Origin: Haliotis asinina
Lineage: Eukaryota > Mollusca > Gastropoda > Lepetellida > Haliotidae
DNA: 64,000 nucleotides
NCBI RefSeq assembly: GCF_037392515.1
Contig: NC_090288.1
Span: forward strand, 59,877,673-59,941,672
Direction: 5' to 3'
Notes under the pieces: generated by a model
What the model was told of the DNA's origin: nothing
Databases searched by the model: none
The model's input: the letters and a program-made list of their open reading frames with translations, nothing else
Part shown: in pieces, positions 12,701 through 21,900 of the stretch
Position numbering within the stretch: the stretch's first letter is position 1
Layout of the letters: the number at the start of each line of letters is the position of its first letter
Made by a program: the position numbers and the translations under genes

Positions 12701-14555
12701 GTGATAAGCAAATTCTTTAACCTCAAGGCCACCCCACTATCCAAAGCTTATACACTCCTTAGTTCTCAGCAAAGTTAGAGTGTTCTCCAGACTGGATGTA
12801 ACGTCAGCCAGCTGATTGTTGCTGTAATCACACTGATTCTTCCCCGACTTGTGCTCCTTGTAGACCTTCTCCAGCCTGCAGGATGTAATGGTGACCTGCT
12901 ACAGAAGATGCTTATGCTTCCCCCTGCATCGACACTGGAGTTTGCTGGAGGCTGTGAGGGAGGACACCTGCAGGGTGCTGTCACTAGGTACTTGGATGTT
13001 TGTAAGGGGCTGTGAGGTGGTCCAGTAGATAAAGTGTGCACTCATTACTCTGAAGAGCCAGTTCGATTTCATTCATGGATGGAATGTGAGAAGCGCATTT
13101 CTGATGTCACCCACCTTGATAGAGCTCAAATATTGCTAAAAGTGGTGTAATACTAAACTCACTCATTCACTCACTGGATGTTTGTGTAGTGGGTGTATCT
13201 ATTTAAGAAGTTAAGGTGGAGGTAGGGCTTGACTGCATTGCCATATTACTCATTGTAGGTCGCAGACAGGTGTTGAAGTGTCTGCTAGATATACAGACAA
13301 TCTTGACAGACACAGAACAACGATATATACTGAATGACCTCTACATCAATGACTACTGCGTGTGGATCCAGGGCATCAGGTACAGTACACTGAGATCTAG
13401 CAGGCAAACATTTGTAGCATTTTAGCACAAACTGACAGAGCAAAAAGATGACATTTGTGGTTTTGTTAATCATTCATGTATTTATGCTCATATCTCATGT
13501 TTATGGTTGTATAATTGTCCACTTATCTAATTGTTTCTCATAAATTTCTCTTTGTTTTCTTTTTGAAGGAACGAGAAACTGGAAAGTCTTGCAACTGCAT
13601 TGAGAAAGGTAGAATATTGCTGTTGACTGTAAATGAAATTTATCTCTAACCAGATCTTGTGGGAAACATCAGTAATGGGTTTTACAGTGTACTAAACTTG
13701 GGAATATGATGGTCGAGATCAAGATGTCATCCCCTTTTCCCCTTGGAGGCCATGAGAGACGACTTACCTGGGTGAGGTAGTCACAGTCTGTGGTGTAGTG
13801 ACTGTGTGTTCACCAATATGGATGATATTTGTTTTTCTGTAACCATTACATATGGAGAAGATCAGATCTATATACAGATCATTGTCAAAATTTGTGTTCA
13901 CACACAAACACAAAGAGAATGCTGATCAAACAATTACACAAACATTTGATAGAGATCCACTGAATTAAAGTGTACACTGACATCAAGTCATAGTAGTCCG
14001 AGGGCCTATTTCTTCTAATTGGTGTTTAAGCTAAAACCTAAGAGCTGTGTTAAAGTATGGGAGTTATCACTTCATCAGTAAGATCACTGTGTGCATGTGG
14101 GTCGAGAGAAATCTCTCTTCAAGAACAAGCTAAGAGGATGAATTCTGTTGCAGATAAATATTTGTAAGACTGATGTTGATCTGTCTCTGGTGGAGCTTGA
14201 AGCAGCAGCCGAGGCAGTGATGGCGGAAGAGGAATCAATTGTCAGAAAACTAGAGAAACTTTCAATGAAGGCCACACCAGACAGAGATAGTGACGATAGC
14301 TCCGAGGGAGAGACGGATAGTGAGGAGGATAGTGAGGACACAGATAGCAGTGATCACTCCACAGATGATCAAATCACAGGCACAGAGGAGGAATGGAGCA
14401 CACATTGTGATGACATCAACACGTCAACAAGCACACAAACTGATGACTCAATCACACAAACCAGTGCCACAAACACACAAATTATTACACAGAGTCATGA
14501 CACATTAACAGAAACTGATGACACAAACACACAAACCGATGACACAAACCGATGA
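751..14555 (+). CDS. SHQ1: SHQ1, H/ACA ribonucleoprotein assembly factor (14 coding exons)
   Basis: SHQ1 is a chaperone that binds free dyskerin/NAP57 and hands it over during assembly of H/ACA snoRNPs and telomerase RNP. Exons read by hand: 751-825, 935-1002, 6063-6127, 6895-7020, 7582-7736, 10108-10220, 10558-10664, 11067-11120, 11743-11843, 12438-12491, 12864-12987, 13259-13379, 13569-13608, 14154-14555. All junctions are GT/AG and all phases agree, giving about 534 residues (human protein 577). The N-terminus ([20 protein letters not shown], then [16 protein letters not shown]) is the CS domain. Later exons give [42 protein letters not shown] and [11 protein letters not shown], all diagnostic of the SHQ1-specific helical domain. 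The last exon is acidic, then rich in Thr, Gln and Asp with short TQTDD repeats. An ATTAAA at about 15244 could be a poly(A) signal. Family assignment is very secure; single exon ends could be off by a few bases. Confidence 0.95.
1037..3076. mobile_element. DNA transposon with TTAA (or TA) target duplication, in SHQ1 intron 2
   Basis: The ends are inverted repeats, AGGGGCAYTGATGCGGAGC, reading inward from 1037 and from 3076, with one mismatch in 19 bases. Both ends are flanked by TTAA (1033-1036 and 3077-3080). A TTAA duplication fits piggyBac or Kolobok; because of the symmetric bases a TA duplication with a slightly longer end is also possible. The 2.04-kb interior shows no complete transposase. 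A 100-codon open frame on the - strand begins just inside the right end but I cannot assign it. Best called a non-autonomous or decayed copy. Confidence 0.65.
2657..2822. repeat. 83-bp tandem duplication
   Basis: Two consecutive 83-bp units (2657-2739 and 2740-2822) begin with CATCATATTTTCATG and end with CTATACCATCCAAG, differing at only a few positions. The duplication lies inside the TTAA-flanked transposon and therefore followed its insertion or was carried with it. Confidence 0.85.
3161..3688. mobile_element. MITE with TWA target duplication (PIF/Harbinger-like), copy 1
   Basis: The ends read GGCCAGACCAATTTTAT inward from 3161 and, on the other strand, GGCCAGACCAATTTTATTTC inward from 3688. 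The flanks are a 3-bp direct repeat TTA (3158-3160 and 3689-3691). A second copy with the same ends and a TAA duplication lies at 60837-61148. A 3-bp TWA duplication is the signature of the PIF/Harbinger superfamily. There is no transposase, so it is non-autonomous. It sits in SHQ1 intron 2. Confidence 0.75.
4221..5811 (-). mobile_element. Decayed MULE-type DNA transposon with FLYWCH and transposase remnants
   Basis: Inverted repeats of about 36 bp bound the element: GTCCTGTAAGTCCGACCTTT at 4221 and, on the - strand, GTCCTGTAAGTTTGACCTTT from 5811, both continuing to a GTAAAAA motif. Between them the - strand holds remnants of a FLYWCH zinc finger followed by the end of a MULE transposase domain (see the pseudogene entry). 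The 1.6-kb length is short for an autonomous MULE, so much of the DDE domain is gone. I could not find a clear 8-10 bp target duplication. It lies in SHQ1 intron 2, antisense to that gene. Confidence 0.65.
4560..5530 (-). pseudogene. FLYWCH zinc finger plus MULE transposase fragment, degenerate
   Basis: Reading the - strand from about 5530, the frame gives [19 protein letters not shown], then [12 protein letters not shown] and PSDHNHRP. This is the Cys2-His2 pattern of a FLYWCH finger. An in-frame TAG (5429-5431) sits where the family has W-R-C: the codons run TGG ATC TCT TAG AGA TGC, so a 9-base insertion would account for it. Further on, about 4968-4890 reads [20 protein letters not shown], which resembles the end of MULE DDE domains (FHFTQAVxRKVQxLGL). 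An in-frame TGA follows near 4870. Next comes [20 protein letters not shown] and a basic, helical tail. The middle of the transposase is missing. It could be a decayed transposase or a host-domesticated FLYWCH gene that later died; the flanking inverted repeats favour the first. Confidence 0.6.
6522..6786 (+). mobile_element. SINE, long gastropod type, 10-bp target duplication
   Basis: The copy is bounded by a perfect 10-bp direct repeat TCTGGGGTCA (6512-6521 and 6787-6796). It begins near GTGAAGGTCCCGGGGTAGAA and ends with TAAAACTAAACTCACTTACTCA. A related reverse copy lies at 21303-21555, and a short related stretch near 15000-15065. It occupies SHQ1 intron 3. Confidence 0.85.
8000..8415 (+). 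repeat. Dispersed repeat of unknown family, copy 1
   Basis: Several blocks recur in reverse orientation and matching order at 40640-41075, for example GACTAGTATGTAGGAACATA (8202), GGGAATTGGTTTAAAG-type sequence near 8030 and AAGTGTTCTAAAATTGTTTG near 8325. The two copies are diverged and gapped. No inverted ends, tail or coding frame were found, so the class is unknown. It lies in SHQ1 intron 5. Confidence 0.6.
11830..12255. repeat. Degenerate tandem repeat rich in GTACAGTAC
   Basis: SHQ1 intron 9 contains many imperfect copies of GTGTACAGTACA, TGTTCTGTA and CAGGTC(A/C)AGTGTACA phrases. They suggest an old minisatellite with a loose unit of several tens of bases. It gives accidental open frames in several phases but no coding signal. 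Confidence 0.55.
13004..13174 (+). mobile_element. tRNA-derived SINE, 11-bp target duplication
   Basis: A perfect 11-bp direct repeat TGGATGTTTGT flanks the copy (12993-13003 and 13175-13185). The head carries tRNA-like promoter boxes (GTGGTCCAGTAGATAAAG and AGTTCGATTTC) and the 3' end reads TACTAAACTCACTCATTCAC. It belongs to the same family as copies at 17755, 46103 and 62522, and lies in SHQ1 intron 11. Confidence 0.85.
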
Positions 14556-16375
14556 CACAAACTGACAAAAAATATGAATAATGATCAATGCACAAATATT
14601 TGTCACTAAGGACAAAACCTAAAGATTCAGACTTACTTGAGAAATCTTGAGTACAGACTTCTCGGGATTGCTGTGATAATGAAGGGAGACAGAAGAACGC
14701 CATCACAGTGCACTGATGCTTACTGTATTCTGATATATTGTGGTTTCCAAGGTGCCAGAAACCTCTTGAATGTGTTGAGTTGTTTGTGAATGACCTAACT
14801 ACTGACCACATCACTGGCAAACATCATGATAGGCAAGACATCATGGTATAGTGAACTCCACTGATGCTGTACCCAAGTAAGACTTCTGTCTTTGAACATT
14901 ACCTCCTTTGGGAGTGCGGGTAAGAAACGGAATAGATTCCCAGGAACCAATTTATATCATATACATGAAATTGGTGACCAATATGAAGCCTTCGTGTCCT
15001 CGGTTTGGGATGTCAGTCGCAGTATCAGTCACTGATGTGTCTGGTCCTAACTTGACGATCGACAATACTAGCTTATGTAGCCAAGAAAAGAATGATCCAA
15101 AACCAAAACAAATGCACACAAACCAGCAGGATCTACAAAAACAAACCCAATTACAATTCTTGTCCTATTGTCCAAGGCATGAAACATGGGGGAAAAGGCT
15201 CTTTCTCCACACATTGTGGAACACTGACAGTGAACTCTATGTTATTAAAGTTTATTTTACACTTTTGTGACTAACTTTTCTTATTCAGATTGTTAACTCA
15301 TATTACAGAAAGTCATAAATAACAATGAAAAGTGTGTTTTCAGATGAAAGTTGTCTTATCCAGTTTTCAGTTTTAATCCATTTTCGTTTAAGTTTTTTCT
15401 GACAAAGTCAAGGTACATGGAGATGAAACTTGAATCATCCCAGCTGTTGCTTTTTCAGAATCTGCTCTTGGCATGCAGAACAGAAGTTAGTTGTGGTCAC
15501 CATGGCAGTGATTCAGACTTCCTCTTTGGCCATAGCTCAGTGTTGTCTGCACGTACAGCTAGGACATTAATACGCAGGGGATAGTGAATAACACATTGTT
15601 GATGTATTGGTACTGTAGAGATCTCTGGCCTCTGTGATCAATGTCAGATGACCTGCACATTAAACAATGAGTGATGGGCCGAAAGCAGTTACCTGTGTCT
15701 CTCCAGGATGTTGCAGGTCACACTCAGATGACCCGTAACACACTCATAGAGAGACAAAACTAAATGGCAATTCCATCTATGCCATATAGAAAAAAACTGC
15801 TTTTAGTCAAATGCTCAATTACAGCTCGTACTACCTTTGATAGAAACTGAACTCTGACTAAGTTAAAACTTCTGGAATCCAGTATGTTTCAAATCAATCT
15901 TTTTCGGAGGCAGGCATACAAGACGAGTGAAACTCATGAAGTATTTCTTCACAATATTTCCTACTTATAGGTGCAAAATGTCAGACTATCCTCCTTTATA
16001 GGGATGAGATCAGAGGCACACTTAATCAGCTATACTGAGTGAATGACTTTAACATAGGGGGCACTGGTTGGAGCATCTCCCTCGTACTACGTTCATCACT
16101 AATCGTATTCTTGAATTAGGTAAATTTCACCTTGTTTTCTCATCCCTTGATGTTCCTGATGTTCCTGCTATTTCTTCTTATCTGGAACTACAACATCCTT
16201 TGAAATGAAATGTATGATTGATCTCCACAACTGTACCTTATTGTGTTTTTCCAAAAATAAGTGTGTTTCTTCATGTGTCAGCTGATTCAGGGAGACTTTT
16301 ATCACAAGTTTTCTCTTCTTGAATCCCAGTACACACCAGCAATTCCTAATGGAAGAGGCATAACAACAGTACAAT

Positions 16376-16752
16376 AATTTTTATTTCCAACATATACCTC
16401 TGTACAGAACAATACATGTACATAAATAGTCTGTTTGACCCCCTCCTAGGCCCAGCCCCGAGGTCACACATGAGGACCCCCAGGACAGAAATCGTAAACA
16501 ATGACATTGAGGTTAGTTCAGTGGAGATCCAAACCAAGCATGAACAATCAAATTAACCACAGCCTACATGACATCAAAACCAATTGTAACTGACAAAATT
16601 GTTGCATCTTCATCCTTTAAATAACAAAGTGCTCAGTCTGATTTTGAATTTTAAAAATCATATACAGTGGCCACACAAGCCATTCATTATGCAAATTATA
16701 CTTCAGTACTTCACTAGATCTTATACATAGCACTTGGGAAAACATTTTCAGG
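16376..16752. repeat. Direct duplication, copy 1
   Basis: This stretch matches 17270-17640 in the same orientation over about 370 bases, including CATGAGGACCCCCAGGACAG, GTGCTCAGTCTGATTTTGAA and CCACACAAGCCATTC. The copies differ by many substitutions and small gaps, so the duplication is old. There is no coding frame. Confidence 0.8.
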
Positions 16753-17269
16753 TTCTATTGTTAATCAGAAGCACAGAAGCAAACTTATTTTTTTCCGACT
16801 AAAAGAGTCCTGGTCATAGTTTAACAGAGATGCCAACCCTTACACTTTGGGTGTAATTGATATGATTTTGACCATTAAATTAGGCCATTTCACTTCATCT
16901 GTGAAAATTAAGCTTTCCTACACATTTTATGAAAGTCAGTAGAGTGGATAAAATTTCACTGGTGAAGTGTTTCATAATGCACATGTACAGGGGGTCAGAA
17001 ATGGCCTTACACTGATAGGAATTACCTTCTCTTATCATCACACTCATTTCAATTAGTATTTTGTATTTTGTATCAGATGACCAACAATTTTCGATGAATT
17101 TTCATCATGATTGGTCACATGTAGATCTGTCTAGAATTTTCCTTTTGTTAAAACATGCACCATGTCAAAGTGACTGGGAGGCAAGTATTACACTTTCTTA
17201 AGGCCAAATTACACTTATTTTTACATCCAGTATTACACTTGGGCCCCAAATTGGGTTGGCATCTCTGGA

Positions 17270-17640
17270 TTTATCTTAAATCAGAAGGATCTCTGTTTAA
17301 CACCCTCCTGGGCACAGCCTTGTGTACCCAAGCCTCGAGGGCATACATGAGGACACCCAGAACAGAATTTGTAAATACGTGTAATCACATTGAGGCTAGT
17401 TCAGTGGAGATACAGGCAGATCAAGAACAATCAATTTTACCACAGCCTACATACAACAAAACCAAAATATAAATGACAAAAAAAACCTTACATCTTCATC
17501 TTTTTAACAACAAAAAGTGCTCAGTCTGATTTTGAATTTTTATAAAATCATCTATATTGGCCACACAAGTCATTCCTTATGCAAATTATGTTTCAGTACT
17601 GTACAAGATCGTATACACAACATTTTGAAAACATTTTTCT
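17270..17640. repeat. Direct duplication, copy 2
   Basis: This is the partner of 16376-16752, beginning about 890 bases later. Shared landmarks include CATGAGGACACCCAGAACAG, GTGCTCAGTCTGATTTTGAA and CCACACAAGTCATTCC. It may be a local tandem duplication with unrelated or more diverged DNA between, or two insertions of one element. Confidence 0.8.
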
Positions 17641-17699
17641 TCTAGTTCATCTGAAGTAACACTTTTTTTGACCAGGTCATTGTTTTATCACAACCTTGT

Positions 17700-18335
17700 T
17701 TGAGGATCCCATACCTATCCTCCAGGGTATAAGTTCTGCAAAATCTTCACTATAGTGAGTGAGTGAGTTTGGTTTTACGCCGCTTTTAGCAATATTCCAG
17801 CGATATCACTGCAGGGGACATGGGCCTCACACATTGTACCCATGTGGGGTATCAAACCCCGGTCTTCGGCGTGACGATTGAACGCTTTAACCTCTAGGCT
17901 ACCCCATCGCCCATCTTCACTATAACCTAGGTGCACCTTAGGCTCTGTCCACTATTTCATTACCTCCCTTGGCTGGCCTTTTATCCAATCAATTGTCTAC
18001 ACTGGGATGTTGAGTGGACCAATCACAAGGAATCCTTCACAACTCACTTTTACTTCTTTTCTAACCGACTGAACCCAGCAACACAACTGATGCAGAGGTA
18101 CTCTGAAAGATTTTCCACCTTACTCTTAATTTGCAGAACATGCAAACCTTTGCAGCTGTGACTACTATCTTTGTTGACGCTGGTAACCGTCTAAACAGCT
18201 ACGGCTGGCTGCTGTGAGAATGCGGAGCCAAAAATTGGAGGTAATAAAGTTATTGGGCTGAGACAGAAATGCATCCAGGGTACCAGTGGAGATTTATCAG
18301 AACATATACCCTGGAGATTATCATGGATGACCTTG
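17700..18335. mobile_element. MITE with long inverted ends, copy 1, interrupted by a SINE
   Basis: Both ends carry TCCAGGGTATA(A/T)GTTCTG facing inward. The inner region shares CATTACCTCCCTTGGCTGGC, TTTTATCCAATCA and CTGTGAGAATGCGGAGCCA with the better preserved copy at 42470-43020. A SINE at 17755-17912 was inserted into the left arm later. The outer limits are approximate. Confidence 0.75.
17755..17912 (-). mobile_element. tRNA-derived SINE nested in a MITE, 12-bp target duplication
   Basis: A perfect 12-bp direct repeat ATCTTCACTATA flanks it (17743-17754 and 17913-17924). On the - strand it starts with GGGGTAGCCTAGAGGTTAAA (A box), followed by GGGTTTGATACCCC (B box), and ends in AAACTCACTCACTCAC. 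Clean flanks suggest a fairly recent insertion. Confidence 0.9.
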
Positions 18336-18597
18336 CCCTCACCAGAATGACAATATGTAGACTACACTGAGACTTCCCGCCCAAGGAGACTCCTATACAC
18401 TGGCTCTGTTTACAGATCATGATTGGACAGTTTTTCCTACTCTAAGGTCCGTGATAAGAAAAAAACAAACACTTTTAGTATAAAGTAAGCAAGCCTTATT
18501 TGAGCAGAAGTGTTTGGCTGTATAAACTGGATTCAACTGGGGTGCATTTTATAAAAGTAAAACAAGACAAGATGCATAAAAGATCTCATTTCGAAGT

Positions 18598-18904
18598 CTG
18601 TATGGTAAGTGGGTTTCGTTTCCATTACTCTTATGTTAATCCATTCCTCTCGTAAAACTTGGCAAAGATGAAGTCAGCGTATGCACAAGAGCATTACTTT
18701 CAGTGATAGTACTTCTCCAGCACTACTTTTTGTAGCCCACAAACCAGCAGTTAATGGCAAGACAACTAATAACACTGACAATCAGCCAGGTCACACAGAT
18801 ACATACAAAAGAAAAGATACTTCACTGCACCACTAGTTAAGGAAGATTGTTTTAGACATTAATTACTGTGATTTGATGGTGCAGTGAACCCACTTGCCAT
18901 ACAG
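18598..18904. repeat. Short inverted-repeat element in the TMBIM4 3' region
   Basis: CTGTATGGTAAGTGGGTTT at 18598-18616 faces its near-complement GAACCCACTTGCCATACAG at 18886-18904, with two mismatches in 19. The 307-bp span starts 48 bases downstream of the TMBIM4 stop codon and so is probably transcribed in its 3' UTR. No clear target duplication was found. Confidence 0.6.
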
Positions 18905-18952
18905 AAAAACCATATATACTCCTTGTGAATATATACTCCTTCTATGAGTGGC

Positions 18953-21900
18953 CTATTTCCTCTCGCCAAAGAGCCTGAGCAGGTGAAGGAAGAGGTTGAT
19001 GATGTCGAGGTACAGGTTGACGGCCGCCACGATGTACTCCTCTGCCGACAGTTTGTGCATCAGGAGATGGGTGTCAAATATGATGAATAGTGAGAAGAGG
19101 AGGGCTCCACCCACAGCAATTGCCTTGTCCATCATCACTGATGGGAAGAGGATCTACAAAGCGCAACACAATACGTGTGAAATGATGTCCTGGGAGTTCT
19201 CATCTTATGACACTGGCTAAAAAGATAGATAATCAGATATACTGGCTATAGGAAAAAATATTTAAGATTATCTGTTTGCAAATAGTGGCATCAATAACTT
19301 CAAACATAAACCTTTCTGATAGAATAAGGTTTTAATTTACTCACACAAGACACATGGGTAGGTTTTTATCATAAGCTACTTGTAAATTGATGTTAGGACA
19401 CCGTTGTGTTAGTGACCAATGCATGAACATGTCACCACTGCACGTTGTGTCAAATATATTCTTATCTTTCAGACATTTTTTTGTCTTGTAAATGACTACT
19501 GCATATATAGTTAATGACTACTGACCTATATGATTTGTACCGACAGTCAGATCAATATATTATGATTCAAAATACATTCTTTACTGTATTTATACAAGTC
19601 AATACACTTTCTTGAGTACTTTATACTCATTTAATAATACTCCCCATCTCATATATCACACAACACATTTTTATCAGGGCTTCAAGTTTCTACTTAAAAA
19701 AACAGCAACATGCGTCAACAGCAAGCAAATGCCAAACAGCAGTTCCAGCATAAAGCACTGTGCTACTTTGGTAAAAATCTGGATCTCATTTTCACAGCTA
19801 AATAAAATGAAGTCAATGAGAGATGCATGTTGTCTGTATGATAATGCTGTCAAGATCGCATAGTAATTTGGTTTGACTCTACTGATGTTATGTTATAGTG
19901 AGGTTAGACTGTTTCTCGTGGTTGAATGATGTATGAATCAGTGAAAAGCATGCAAGGTGGCAGAGTGCAGAAAGGACCACATGTGGAATGTGACTGAACA
20001 ACATATATAACAATATCAGGGTGCACTGATTGTGTACCCCTCAGAGGTGGGGTGCAGGCATTGTGTACCCCCTTTGATTTCTGACAACTTACAAGTAACT
20101 GCATCTTCACTCAAGTGCCTCATCAGCACTTTGACAATCTCCACATATGGCATGACTTTCATGCAGGGTAATTCAAGGTACAACGGAGTGAGTGAGTATG
20201 GTTTTACACCGTTAGCAATCTTCCACCATGACCATGGCTACACAATGTACCCATGTGGGAAATACATTCCTGAATCTCTGACGTTATGTAAGTAATCACT
20301 ATAACCACTAGTAAGCTGGCTGGCTTCACTCATGAACACTGGGTAATGTGTAATTCCCCACTGAGGTAATGAGAAAGATAAACTATGGATGTTTTCAAAG
20401 CTAAATTTATCATGTGTAAACAGATTACAGCACTTGTGCCTGTCATACCCACTTGTGTCATATGACATGTACCATACAACCCCCATGTGGATGTATCTAG
20501 TTCACCTTCACACACTGCTTGTGGTACTGAGCATTTAAGATAAAACTATCAGCACAAGGTATCATTATCTTTACATCACTCACCTGCATAAACCCTGCCA
20601 GTATCAAAATCCATAGGAACGAAAACAAACTGAAACACAACAATAAAACATTCACAAAATTATTCAAGTTTGGTGTGTTTCTAATGGTGCACTCGGCAAA
20701 GTCCCAGCTGTCAGTAATTGAGTCTACAACAGGGAAATCCTGTTACTGACAACAGCATCAATCTACACAATATGAAGACATGCATAGCTTTCCCATCCTG
20801 ACAAGGTACCCATTCACAGCTTGGTGGTCTGGGGCACATAGTCCAACTTCACTGCACTAGGTGTTTGCATGTATTCATGTAGCCACCTTCTGGACATAAA
20901 GCAACAGTTTCGTGGGTTCTTTTTAGAGCCCAGGGTTGTGTACTGCACACTAAGGGTTGTGACATCAGTGAAAGAGTCTGCACTCTCCACAGTGTTTACA
21001 CAATATCTTGAACAATGTATAATATTTTTCTACTGGTATCATCAACTCACCTTGCTCCCCAAGCACTGAAGTCCCGTTTGCTCTGAAGTGTGTACAAGGT
21101 CAAGACCACAAAAACACCCAAGGTCAACACAAAGGCCTCAATTACAGACGACACTGTGTAAAATGTGACTGGAATGAAAAAACCAAGAGGATTTACTTCA
21201 TCTTTCAATTCAACCTTTATTTTCTCTGAATGAAGCTCTATAAATTGTACACTTTTCAGCAAGATGATGAAAACCATATAAAGAGACAGTTACCATTATT
21301 TGACAGAGTGAGGGAGTGGGTTTAGTGTTATGCTGCACTCAGCAATATTACAGTAATGTGGCAGTGACCTGTAACTAATTGAGTCAGGACCAGACAATCC
21401 ATTGATCAACAGTATGAGCAGCAATCTATGCAACTGGTATACAATGACAAGTGTCAACCAAGTCAGTGAGGCTGACCACCCGATCCCATTAGTTGCCTCT
21501 TATGACAAGCATGGGATACTGAAGATCAATTCTAAACCAGATCTTCACAGGTCCCATCATTTGAGAAAAACAGAGAAGTAAATTACCATCTCAGAGGTTC
21601 TATTCTACATGTTGGCATACATTCTTGAGTTTCTTTACTTTCTGAATTCTAAAGTATAGTATAGCTTGAGGTCCAAATTCACATAAATTTGTGTTTCTGA
21701 ACATTAAATTCTAGGGATGACACTAGAGTAAGTGAGTGAGTTTAGTTTTGACAAGCTTTAAGCGTATTCCAGCCAAATCACAGCAGGGGACGTCAGAAGT
21801 GGACTTAACACCTTGTACACGTGTGGAATGCTTCAAACACTAAACTACCAGACCACCAAGAGGATGGAAGATAGAGACCGTGACCAAAAGCATAATGTTA

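Larger units (their letters stand above)
14556..18952. other. Intergenic region between the convergent SHQ1 and TMBIM4 genes
   Basis: The SHQ1 3' UTR and poly(A) site (possibly ATTAAA at about 15244) should lie at the left end and the TMBIM4 3' UTR at the right end. No third gene is visible. The region holds a direct duplication (16.4 and 17.3 kb), a MITE with a nested SINE (17.7-18.3 kb) and a short inverted-repeat element just after the TMBIM4 stop. Confidence 0.6.

Noticed and set aside
13004-13174. tRNA gene
   Set aside because: A and B box matches here, at 17755, 46103 and 62522 belong to SINE heads; no clover-leaf folds and each copy has target duplications.
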